Source of the DNA: Agarilytica rhodophyticola
GTDB taxonomy: Bacteria; Pseudomonadota; Gammaproteobacteria; Pseudomonadales; Cellvibrionaceae
Assembly (NCBI RefSeq): GCF_002157225.2
Contig: NZ_CP020038.1
Coordinates: forward strand, 4,556,501-4,620,500
Direction: 5' to 3'
Length of the DNA stretch: 64,000 nucleotides
Below the pieces are notes generated by a model. It saw only the letters and a list, made by a program, of their open reading frames with translations. It was not told where the DNA came from and made no database searches. This document shows, piece by piece, positions 35,181 to 43,814 of the stretch (within the stretch, counting starts at the first letter, position 1; each line of letters begins with the position of its first letter). Position numbers and translations under genes: made by a program.

Positions 35181-37139
35181 TTAACCTCTCGCCGCTGCAA
35201 TAATATCGTCACTGGCTTTTTCACTGATCATATACACCGGCACCACAATAAAAAAACCGGGGATGTAGGGAAAGACCGATGCATCCACTACACGCAAATT
35301 TTGCGTTCCGTAAACACGAAATTTGCTGTCGACAACCGCCATTGGGTCGTCCGCAGTACCTATCTTGTTAGTACAGGAAGCGTGGTGCCCCCAGGCTTCA
35401 TTTTTAACAAACTCACCTATTTGCGCATCGCTGGTCAGTGCTTCACCAGGAAAAACTTCTTTACTGACAAGGGAGTCAGTGAGAGATGTACTCATGATTC
35501 CTCGTGCGATTTTCACACCTTCTATAACAGCTTCTAAATCACTGCCATCAAGATCGCTCCCTTCTTCGAAATAGTGAAAATTGATATCAGGTGTATCTCG
35601 CGGGTTATTTGAACGGAGTTTGACAGTCCCAGCTCGGTTTTCGGTATGGCCTTTCAGCACAACCCACGAAAAGCGGTCTTTAGTATCGGTAATTTCACGA
35701 GAATAGCCTGGGAAATAGCCATGAAAGCTGGCGGGTAAACCGAATATGAATAAGTCAGGATCAGGTAAGTCTGGTTTCGACCGTTTAACAAGTGAAATAA
35801 CGGCGCCATTGGAACTATAAGGGCCTCGATTCCACCAGCGCCATTTATAGCGCGTTAAGCAAGGATCTCCTGGTTTACCGTAAGTGCAGTCTTTAGTTAA
35901 GGGCACATCGTCGGTCAGTTCACTGACTACCCCTACTTCGTATCGGTCCTGCAAATTTTCGCCAACACCGGGCCGATCCACCAGAGCAGTTATTCCGTGT
36001 TGATTAAGTTCTTCCTTAGGCCCTATCCCCGATAGTTTAAGTAGTTGTGGGCTATTAAAAGCACCGCCAGAAAGTATCACTTCGCGCGTAGCGGTAACGC
36101 GTCTTAGTGTTCCCTCTTGATTGCTCGCATCTTTTAGCGGGTCAGCATCATATAACCGAGGCCCATCTAAAAACTCCACACCAACAGCCGCAGTACCTTC
36201 AAATAATACACGGGTTGCTAGCGCATTTATTCTAATATGCAATAAATTTGGATAGCGTCGTTGAGTATCCAAAAGGTATTCACGAACACCTCGTCTTTTA
36301 TAATCAAACCCCGTAGACATAGGTGCAATAAATGGCCCTTCTAGGCCACCGGCAACCCGCCAGTGGTTAACATCCAACAAATTACCAGAGAAAATAAGTT
36401 CAATAGCATCTGTAAAACCAAATTTTAGCACAGCGGATTTCACGATTTTTAGAAGCACTGGATCTTCTAATAGCAAGCGAAGATCAGGATTATTGGTTTT
36501 TAACCAGCCGTCATACCCGTGTCGCGCCGGGTCAGGAAATCCAGGTAAGGGCCTGGGCACATAGTGACAATCTTCGAGTCGCTGAAAATATTTGCGCATT
36601 CCTTCGCTGCGCCAAGATTCATCTCCTGTAATATCTGCGATCCGATCGAAATCATTGTTGTGAGGGTAAACAGTAATTAACGCGTGATGTGTAGTGCAGC
36701 CACCAATGGTTGCCGCGCGAGGGTATAGTACGCCCTCTTCTTCCTCAACGTACTTGGAATCTTTTTTTTGCTGCTCCAAGTCAGCATAGTGTTTAACAAA
36801 AAACTCCCAACTTAACTTAGGGTCTTCAGTGGAGAGTGTATGCCATGCAGGGATATCGTGAATATTGTCATTGGGGTCATTCTCTCCTGCCTCCAATACA
36901 AGTACACTAAAGCCTGCCTTAGCAAGGTTGGCTGCAAGTGGTCCACCGCCAGCACCAGAACCAACAATGACATATTCGTATTGCTCGTTAAACGCTGTAG
37001 TTGTCGAGGCAAGCGATACACCAGTGCTCGCCATACCTGCAGCAATAGAAGCACCAAGTGCTCGTTTAGTAAAGGTACGTCGATCCATACCTTTATCGCT
37101 TTTAAACCTATCGTCGTAGCCATCTTTTTTTTTGCTCAT
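35181..37139 (-). CDS. Tat-exported GMC-family oxidoreductase
   Basis: The 652-residue flavoprotein has a twin-arginine signal peptide (DRRTFTKRALGASIAAGMAS, about 19-38). The GMC FAD fold follows: YEYVIVGSGAGGGPLAANLAK (about 54-74), LVLEAGEND, the GMC signature around ATREVILSGGAFNSPQLLKLSG and the C-terminal WGHHASCTNKIG with the catalytic His pair region, then VVDASVFPYIPG. It oxidises an alcohol or sugar-type substrate in the periplasm; the acceptor may be a cytochrome or quinone. Substrate is unknown, choline dehydrogenase-like at best. Single gene with its own terminator. Confidence 0.9.
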   Translation of the reverse strand: MSKKKDGYDDRFKSDKGMDRRTFTKRALGASIAAGMASTGVSLASTTTAFNEQYEYVIVGSGAGGGPLAANLAKAGFSVLVLEAGENDPNDNIHDIPAWHTLSTEDPKLSWEFFVKHYADLEQQKKDSKYVEEEEGVLYPRAATIGGCTTHHALITVYPHNNDFDRIADITGDESWRSEGMRKYFQRLEDCHYVPRPLPGFPDPARHGYDGWLKTNNPDLRLLLEDPVLLKIVKSAVLKFGFTDAIELIFSGNLLDVNHWRVAGGLEGPFIAPMSTGFDYKRRGVREYLLDTQRRYPNLLHIRINALATRVLFEGTAAVGVEFLDGPRLYDADPLKDASNQEGTLRRVTATREVILSGGAFNSPQLLKLSGIGPKEELNQHGITALVDRPGVGENLQDRYEVGVVSELTDDVPLTKDCTYGKPGDPCLTRYKWRWWNRGPYSSNGAVISLVKRSKPDLPDPDLFIFGLPASFHGYFPGYSREITDTKDRFSWVVLKGHTENRAGTVKLRSNNPRDTPDINFHYFEEGSDLDGSDLEAVIEGVKIARGIMSTSLTDSLVSKEVFPGEALTSDAQIGEFVKNEAWGHHASCTNKIGTADDPMAVVDSKFRVYGTQNLRVVDASVFPYIPGFFIVVPVYMISEKASDDIIAAARG

Positions 37140-37463
37140 TATTATTGCCTCATGGTCGATTGGTTGTTCTCTAGTGGAATTGAATTAATATCGCACTAAA
37201 CACCAAAAGGTTAACATTGAGCACTAAAAAAAAGCGTTTTATTGCGCGCCAAACTGTCGATATTTACAATCCAACTAGAGAAATAAATTATCGTCAATTA
37301 AAGCGCTAGAGTTTAGAAGCTATATGTCACCACAAATGAACATTTTTGCTACTTTGATGTATGAACTCCGCGGTAAAATCATATCAAAGCAAAAGAGAGG
37401 TTAATATTACTAAATTAGCCACCTACATTAATCTAGCTGTTTATTTTTCCGTAGAATAATGCT
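37140..37463. other. Upstream region of the GMC gene
   Basis: About 320 bp without a gene. It presumably carries the promoter of the GMC gene. No clear motif was recognised. Confidence 0.4.
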
Positions 37464-37811
37464 CTACAAAGCTCTATCCATATAGAAATACTTGTAGCCT
37501 TCAAAACTTAAAGACCTTACTATATTGAAACGAATAAATTCCCCGTTTCGTACATACTTTTTACCTTCGAGATGAACACGATATCCCAATTTTGTATACG
37601 CATAACATGGCCCATTAATTGTTACATACCCGTTATCAGGTGATCGAAACCGAACAGGCTTATCGCATTTTGTATAAACAACTTCATCTTCAAGTACTTC
37701 AGAGACACTACGATGCACATAAAAGTAAGTGAGCAATATGAAGGTGACAATCACCATAAATGCTTTGAATATATGTTTTGAGAGATCGGGAAGAGTAGAT
37801 TTAGCCGGCAT
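37464..37811 (-). CDS. Small membrane-anchored protein (115 aa), unknown function
   Basis: There is one membrane segment at about residues 13-29 (AFMVIVTFILLTYFYVH). A periplasmic domain of about 80 residues follows, with two cysteines (YTKCDKPVRF and GPCYAYT) that could form a disulfide, and a Tyr-rich end. I do not recognise the family. A reasonable ribosome binding site (AAGGAAAT) precedes the ATG. It is a lone gene, divergent from rsgA. Confidence 0.65.
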   Translation of the reverse strand: MPAKSTLPDLSKHIFKAFMVIVTFILLTYFYVHRSVSEVLEDEVVYTKCDKPVRFRSPDNGYVTINGPCYAYTKLGYRVHLEGKKYVRNGEFIRFNIVRSLSFEGYKYFYMDRAL

Positions 37812-37988
37812 AATAACATTTCCTTGTTAATAGATTATTTTATATTAAAATATAATTTCTAACCAGCACTACTGACTAATATCAAACAGTTTTCACATAA
37901 GGTAATGTATAATAACCGCTCTATGTGACAAACTTACTTAGAGTAGGTAAACCTGAATAATTCTAACAATTAAATTTAAGTTTATTCT

Positions 37989-39029
37989 ATGGAAAATAAT
38001 GACATACTAGGCAACCTTGGCTGGCAAGCATTTTTTCAACAGCAGTTATCCTTAGATGAATGGGAAAATGCAATACCTGGACGTGTTATTGAACAATCCA
38101 GATCCGAACTCCATGTTGCAACGACACTAGGTACCGTAATGGTACATGTGCAACCATCGATGCCTACGATGGTAGTAGGCGATTGGTTATTACTTAATCA
38201 TGAGTCTCGCTTCTTGCGGCTACTTGAACGAAAAACTTGTTTTTCACGAAAAGCGGCGGGAACTAAACTAACAACTCAACTTATTTCCGCTAATGTGGAT
38301 ACGGCTTTTATTGTTTCCTCGATGAATAATGATTTCAATCTCAATAGAATCGAGCGCTTTCTGGCTTTAGTGTATGAGGCTGGAGCAGAAGCTGTTGTTG
38401 TATTAAGTAAAGCTGATCAAACCAATTCTCCGGCAGATTTTATTCATAGAATACAATCCCTGGATAGTTTTCTCGCTGTTGAATCAGTCAATGGACTAGA
38501 AAAAAATAGTGTCGATAAGCTCCAGCCTTGGTTGAAAAAAGGTAATACTATCGTCATGTTGGGATCATCAGGTGTTGGCAAATCAACATTGACAAATACC
38601 CTTTTAAATGAAGAATTACAAACTACTTCCGACATTAGAGAAGACGATAGTAAAGGTCGTCATACAACAACAAAACGCTCATTAATAAGTTTACCTTCAG
38701 GAGCGCTAATATTAGATACACCGGGAATGAGAGAAATTCAGCTAGCTGACTGCAAAGATGGCATTAGCAATACTTTTAGCGATATCGAACAACTTGCTAA
38801 GACATGTAAGTTTAGTGACTGCCAGCATCTGCGTGAACCTGGCTGTGCGGTACGCGAAGCCGTTAGACTCGGTGAAATAGAACAAAGAAGATTAGACAAC
38901 TACCAAAAACTATTGCGAGAGGAAGCCTTTAACTCCGCAAGTCTTTCTGAGAAAAGAGCTAAAGACAAAGCTTTAGGTCGTTTCTATAAAAGTGTACTTA
39001 ACGAGAGTACAAAACTTAAAGGGCGATAA
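37989..39029 (+). CDS. rsgA: Ribosome small-subunit-dependent GTPase A
   Basis: The 346-residue protein has an N-terminal OB fold (GRVIEQSRSELHVATTLG) and a circularly permuted GTPase domain. G4 (VLSKADQT, about 138-145) precedes the P-loop GSSGVGKST (192-200). Switch regions are SKGRHTTTKR and the G3 DTPGMRE. A C-terminal zinc-binding region CKFSDCQHLREPGCAV carries the Cys/Cys/His/Cys ligands. RsgA checks 30S subunit maturation. Many genomes carry rsgA near the orn or psd genes; here it is alone, and it could be a divergent second copy. Confidence 0.92.
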   Translation: MENNDILGNLGWQAFFQQQLSLDEWENAIPGRVIEQSRSELHVATTLGTVMVHVQPSMPTMVVGDWLLLNHESRFLRLLERKTCFSRKAAGTKLTTQLISANVDTAFIVSSMNNDFNLNRIERFLALVYEAGAEAVVVLSKADQTNSPADFIHRIQSLDSFLAVESVNGLEKNSVDKLQPWLKKGNTIVMLGSSGVGKSTLTNTLLNEELQTTSDIREDDSKGRHTTTKRSLISLPSGALILDTPGMREIQLADCKDGISNTFSDIEQLAKTCKFSDCQHLREPGCAVREAVRLGEIEQRRLDNYQKLLREEAFNSASLSEKRAKDKALGRFYKSVLNESTKLKGR

Positions 39030-39033
39030 TGGC

Positions 39034-39099
39034 GTTATAATAAATGAGTTATAATAAATGAGTTATAATAAATGAGTCATAATAAATGAGTCATAATAG
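39034..39099. repeat. 14-bp tandem repeat (about 4.7 copies)
   Basis: Units of GTTATAATAAATGA lie at 39034, 39048 and 39062, then GTCATAATAAATGA at 39076, and a partial degenerate unit from 39090. It lies just after the rsgA stop and ahead of the converging usher gene. Copy number is probably variable between strains. Confidence 0.85.
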
Positions 39100-39157
39100 T
39101 CGCGTTATTATTGCCATTAAAAATCAGCGACAGCTTAAAGCTAGGCAATCATTTTCG

Positions 39158-41665
39158 TTATCGATCGTTAGCTGCCAGCACTACATCATCTAGAACTAGC
39201 ACTTCATCGTCTTTTTTATCAATATGTATAGTTATTGGTTTTCTTTGCGTAATTTTTTTTCTAGTTAAATAGGCTTGATCTACAATGAGCTGGTATTTGC
39301 CGGGAAGTATATTTTCGAAAATAAAGAAACCATCGTATTCTGTACGTGTCCGATAGATCGCCTCTCCTGCCGGATTCTGTAACCATAATGTTGCTCCCGC
39401 CAGTCCTTGAGTGGTATTTGATGCGGCATGTTTTTTTTCACTTACTAGCATGCCTTCAATTTCGAAAGTTTTCCATAGAGGAAAATCGACATGATTCTTA
39501 CCGCCACTATGGCTTCTTACTTGAAAACCTTCATTAGCGACCGAAAGAAAAGGATCGTCTAATGTAGATTTATCAAGTCGTATTGTTTGTAACCGGTTAC
39601 TAATAGCGCCGGGGAGCGTTACCCTACCCTGTTTATCAGTATAGTAGTTGCGCCAATGATGGCGACCAAAAAACCTAGCATTCTCAATTGGTAGGTCGTC
39701 CTCGTCATAGACACTGTTGTAATTTTTATCCTCAAAAACTTGGGCATGAATACGGGAAGACTGCAAACTAGAGCGAGTTTTTCCTTGAAAATCAAAGTTA
39801 GTAGCAAAGGTAATACCGATAGAACACTGATTATTAAAGTCATAAGAAAAGTTAAAACCAAGACGGCTACCGTTAAAATTTCGCGTTAGCTGAAAATTAA
39901 TACTTTTCTGTAAACTACTTCTATTTTCTAAATAACGTGCAATCAAAGAAAAACCTCGCCAATAATAGCGACCCGATAAACGAAGGTCTTCAATTGTTTG
40001 GCTTTTATTTAACATCACCCCTAGTTCACTTTGAATAAACCATGAACCGATACGAAAATTAAGTGTATTATGACTGATCACGTTAGAGTCAGAGTTGGGT
40101 AGTTGTACATGCGAAAGTAATTGCGCATACTGCATGGTTTGATCGGCGTAGGAAAGCTGCAGTGAAGAGCTAGCACTTTTTTCTATATTTGTTTTATTGC
40201 GATTAATAAAAACCCCCATTTGCATGTGGTCAAATTGATAAAGATAATTAAGCTGCAACTGCTTAAGAGGTGTACCAATAGCCGAGCGTCGACTCCAATC
40301 TATACTCAGGTCGCCAGCTAATATGCGTGATAAAAAAGCCGCTTGCTGATTAATTCCCGTGTCGAACTTCAGCCAATCATAGTCGAATTTATTATCGCCT
40401 ATTATTTTACTAAAGCCTACTCCTGTACCCTGAAAGTCCTGGTTATTACGTTGTATTTTTATGTGACTCAAACGACTCGCTAAGGTCTCATTCACACCAT
40501 AATTAAGTCGTGCTATCGTACTGGTCAAATTTGATTGCTCATTACTGAGTAAGAGGTCTCGACCGCTTTGTACATAGGAGATTTCGGGGCTGAAAACACC
40601 TGTATCTAAACCTCTATCCAAACTGAAAAATTCGTAAGGAACAACACGAAATTCACCAGTTGGGGCATAAAGTCTGACACTAAAAGCGTTATAGCCAAAC
40701 CTTATACTGATATTCTCAAATAGATAACGTCCGTCTTCTGTTATTGTTTGAAAAGCAATTAATCGTCCATCCTGGTATAGTTCTGCATCCCATCCAGGCG
40801 GGGCATTACCTTCAAAACGGCGACGATTATTCTCTTGGTCAGCGCCATCAATGGCAAAACGAAAGCCCCGGCCCATAGAGCCTAGGTTGACTCCCGGTAT
40901 GGCTATGGGTCTAACGTCACCAAACTCATAACGGTATTGCGTCGATAACCAATGGATGGTCCGTTGCATATTAAAGCGAGTACTAGAATTTTCATTACGG
41001 TTAAATGAAAAAGTACTAGCATGATAGAGGGCGTCAAAGCGACTATTTATATTTACCGTATGACTATCATCTGTTTGTGCTGTGAGACCTTTACGCTGAT
41101 TGATCCTCGCTTCAATAGTAGGTTGTGTCATTATATTATATTTATCGGGAACGACAGGATAATTGGCTGCTAAACTATTGAGTATTGCCAGGTGCCTATA
41201 TTTCTTTTCGCGCTCTAGCTTAGCCAATAAAGGGTGCTGATCCTTTGTGGAAAAGTTCACTATTAATTTTATGGTGTTAATTTCACTCGTAACACCTAAC
41301 AAGTGAGCAAGCTGATCTGCATGAATAAAAATTTCATTTTCATAAAGTAGCCATTGCTTTTGTATTTGGCCAAGTTCAGAAAATGTTACATCGATACGAT
41401 TTTCTTGCTTCAAATACCAACCACTTATTTTTCTATCGTTATAATTAATATCTAAAGATAGTCCTAGAGCATCATTGAATTGAAGTAGATTAATATAATA
41501 ATTCTCATAATCAGCAGTAACAATGTCAATATTTTTATTAAGGTTGTGTTTCTGCAAGAAAGCATCAAAAAACATTATATCTTGCTGATATTCAGACTGA
41601 GGTTTTCCATCGCACAAAAAGGGTAGCATCCATAAAGATACTACCCTTAAGAGAGTTTTTAACAA
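39158..41665 (-). CDS. Outer membrane usher-like protein (835 aa)
   Basis: The N-terminal signal peptide (about 1-20) is followed by a periplasmic domain. A long beta-barrel region with alternating aromatic strands comes next (for example RTIHWLSTQYRYEFGDVRPI and FRFAIDGADQENNRRRFEGN, split around RGFRFAID). Usher features include APPGWDAELYQDGRLI and GRYLFENISIRFGYNAF, which recall the GTSEVELYxxG and FExxxPxGxNxF motifs of alternative ushers. Two C-terminal carboxypeptidase-regulatory-like domains follow (VFEDKNYNSVYDEDDLP and YDGFFIFENILPGKYQLIVD). It would export the pilin-like subunit. The start is TTG two codons after the pilin stop, in the same frame. Confidence 0.75.
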   Translation of the reverse strand: MLKTLLRVVSLWMLPFLCDGKPQSEYQQDIMFFDAFLQKHNLNKNIDIVTADYENYYINLLQFNDALGLSLDINYNDRKISGWYLKQENRIDVTFSELGQIQKQWLLYENEIFIHADQLAHLLGVTSEINTIKLIVNFSTKDQHPLLAKLEREKKYRHLAILNSLAANYPVVPDKYNIMTQPTIEARINQRKGLTAQTDDSHTVNINSRFDALYHASTFSFNRNENSSTRFNMQRTIHWLSTQYRYEFGDVRPIAIPGVNLGSMGRGFRFAIDGADQENNRRRFEGNAPPGWDAELYQDGRLIAFQTITEDGRYLFENISIRFGYNAFSVRLYAPTGEFRVVPYEFFSLDRGLDTGVFSPEISYVQSGRDLLLSNEQSNLTSTIARLNYGVNETLASRLSHIKIQRNNQDFQGTGVGFSKIIGDNKFDYDWLKFDTGINQQAAFLSRILAGDLSIDWSRRSAIGTPLKQLQLNYLYQFDHMQMGVFINRNKTNIEKSASSSLQLSYADQTMQYAQLLSHVQLPNSDSNVISHNTLNFRIGSWFIQSELGVMLNKSQTIEDLRLSGRYYWRGFSLIARYLENRSSLQKSINFQLTRNFNGSRLGFNFSYDFNNQCSIGITFATNFDFQGKTRSSLQSSRIHAQVFEDKNYNSVYDEDDLPIENARFFGRHHWRNYYTDKQGRVTLPGAISNRLQTIRLDKSTLDDPFLSVANEGFQVRSHSGGKNHVDFPLWKTFEIEGMLVSEKKHAASNTTQGLAGATLWLQNPAGEAIYRTRTEYDGFFIFENILPGKYQLIVDQAYLTRKKITQRKPITIHIDKKDDEVLVLDDVVLAANDR

Positions 41666-41668
41666 GAC

Positions 41669-42163
41669 TTATAAGAAAGTAGCCGTAACCGTATATTGTA
41701 ACACTACTGGGCCTGCCGTTACGGCTGTTAGATCATCAACAATAACTGTTGCATCAATATTTCTCTCGATAGATCCAGTAAGAGGAATCACTTGATTGTT
41801 TAAATTAACTGTAGAATTTGTATCGAAAACAGGAAGTAAAGAAAAACCATTAGCGGTACTGCCTACTAACGAGAGATTTAATGTCGTCAGTGGCGATGTT
41901 GCAACATTAATAACCGCTTCCGTAGCTGTACCGGCTGTTGTTCGGCATAATTCATTTGAGCTCGCAGCATTTGTTTGAGTTGTACAACCATCACCTACGA
42001 CAACAGAGTCATCCACCACCAATTCGGGAAACAGAAAAGCTGTAGGCTGAGATATAACTAAATTTCCTCGGGCATCGTTCACATTTAGATCCACATCAAA
42101 TGTGGTTTGCGCATTAACTAGAGCAGAGACAAATAAAGCGATAATAAAGGTAATACTTTTCAT
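41669..42163 (-). CDS. Pilin-like secreted subunit (164 aa)
   Basis: A signal peptide (about 1-18, ending VNAQ) is followed by an all-beta, Thr/Val-rich domain with two cysteines (GDGCTTQ and NELCRTT) that likely form a disulfide. It has alternating strands such as ATEAVINVATSPLTTLNLSL and a C-terminal VVLQYTVTATFL resembling the donor/acceptor terminal strand of chaperone-usher pilins. It lies between a PapD-like chaperone gene and an usher-like gene, which supports the assignment as the structural subunit. Confidence 0.72.
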   Translation of the reverse strand: MKSITFIIALFVSALVNAQTTFDVDLNVNDARGNLVISQPTAFLFPELVVDDSVVVGDGCTTQTNAASSNELCRTTAGTATEAVINVATSPLTTLNLSLVGSTANGFSLLPVFDTNSTVNLNNQVIPLTGSIERNIDATVIVDDLTAVTAGPVVLQYTVTATFL

Positions 42164-42383
42164 AATTTTTAATCCTAAATAAAATTAATTAAAAACCTCA
42201 TGCTTTAACCATTTACACTACTGTACTTAAATCAATATAGTTAAATTACTGCATTTACGTTACTGTATTTAACCCAATTAATAATTTCGAAAAAATTATT
42301 AATCGAGTAAAAAAATTCTAGCAACGATAACTAGAGTTTTAAAGAACTTAATCCAAATAACAATAGCACTACATTATTTACTT

Positions 42384-43163
42384 TTATATCTTTACTAATA
42401 CTTCAGAAACAATAGCATCGTTTATTGAGTTAAACTCCGGATCTTCGCTAAACCGCAATAACACCTCAGACGGCAATTTAATATCACTGACCTCAATGGA
42501 AAATTTAGCTTTGTTTACCTCGGGGTAAACCCCAAAACCTTTTTGCTTCTTTAACATGTGTTTTGTTTGTGGATCAATAATATCAATGTCACCGTAGATT
42601 GATCGTACACCCTCTCTGGCTAGCACAAAGTCTATAGATTTTCCACCTTCACTATCTGAGTTAAACTTTGCATGTTCGATGCTAGCTGTTGCTGTAGGCT
42701 CACCATATCTAACAATAACTGGAATTAAATATTTAAAATTCGCTTGTACCAACACCCCTTTTTCATGGTTTTCTGGAACAGGGAGGAGAGTTTCTAGCGC
42801 AATATGAGTTCGATATTCGCCTGTTTGTTCAGGTTTTTTTCGCAACATAACTCTGAACTTTTGTGTATTGCTAGGTGGGATATTCTTACCTATACGCGGC
42901 CCTATCCTTAAAAAAGGTTTTGCCGAGCGAGAAAAATTTTCGGCGACAACTAACTGTCCTTGCTCATCCATTTTCATATCGACGAAAGACACACGATAAC
43001 TTTGAAATTCAGGTGTAGCATTAAGTGCGTTTAATTGCTCGCGCACATTTTTTTCTGTCAGCAAGAGACGAGTTTTATCTAAAGAGATTTGTGCAAAACT
43101 CACTGTAGAATAAAATATAGCATATAAAACAAACTTAACTTTAATTGAATATAAAAACCCCAT
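42384..43163 (-). CDS. PapD-like periplasmic pilus chaperone (259 aa)
   Basis: The protein has a signal peptide (about 1-24, ending SFAQ). The first Ig-like domain has SLDKTRLLLTEKN, YRVSFVDMKMDEQGQ, RIGPRIGKNIPPSNTQKFRV and MLRKKPEQTGEYRTHIAL, matching the edge strands and the positively charged cleft of pilus chaperones, and a second beta domain follows. It would cap pilin subunits in the periplasm before delivery to the usher. It is the first gene of the operon, 220 bp ahead of the pilin gene, leaving room for an internal promoter or attenuator. Confidence 0.78.
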   Translation of the reverse strand: MGFLYSIKVKFVLYAIFYSTVSFAQISLDKTRLLLTEKNVREQLNALNATPEFQSYRVSFVDMKMDEQGQLVVAENFSRSAKPFLRIGPRIGKNIPPSNTQKFRVMLRKKPEQTGEYRTHIALETLLPVPENHEKGVLVQANFKYLIPVIVRYGEPTATASIEHAKFNSDSEGGKSIDFVLAREGVRSIYGDIDIIDPQTKHMLKKQKGFGVYPEVNKAKFSIEVSDIKLPSEVLLRFSEDPEFNSINDAIVSEVLVKI

Positions 43164-43814
43164 AGAAACACCCCTATTAATAACAAGTAGAGTATTAACT
43201 CCTGCGGCAAGCTTGACGCAGTGGCATCGACAATCACAACATTACATCTAAAAGCAGAGCGTTTAGTCAAAATTTTTATTAAATAAATTTTTGGAGAAAA
43301 TTTTGACTCGTTATTACTGATCTATATTCAAACATTTACCAGCCAAACTTCCGGGCTTCTCTTTTTATTATATGGTGAGAATTATTCGAGTATAAAAAAG
43401 CTTTTTCCGTGCGGCAACTGGTTTTTCTCGCTTTGGCTTTTAATAACTAAAAACGAGCATTAAGAAGAACAAAAAAACAACAAACCTTTGTGCTATTTAA
43501 AATAAAAATGAACCTATTAATTCCATTTTGAAAATAGCACTTAATACTTGAATGTATAAAGGGATATCCTAAATTATTTTAATACGTTAAAGGAAAAAAT
43601 TGCCATTACCAAAAATGCTTTATAATAAGCTAGTACGGGGCTATTTATACAGTGAATTGCGTTATACAGTAAACTATGACGATACGTTATGAGGTGAGGC
43701 CTGTTTTTGGCTGTAGGAGGTATGTAAGTCGATACTATTTTTAACAAACTATTAAGGCAGTGACTAAATATACTTTCCAGGTGTATTTAGTCACTAGTAC
43801 GCCTATCTATTAGA
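43164..43814. other. Spacer between pilus chaperone and prolyl oligopeptidase genes
   Basis: About 650 bp without a gene. It contains the pilus operon promoter region at its left and the hairpin at 43759-43795 at its right. Confidence 0.45.
43759..43795 (-). terminator. Hairpin after the prolyl oligopeptidase gene
   Basis: AGTGACTAAATATAC (43759-43773) and GTGTATTTAGTCACT (43781-43795) form a 15-bp stem with one G-U and a 7-base loop, 20 bp past the stop codon. There is no U-run after the stem. Confidence 0.6.
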
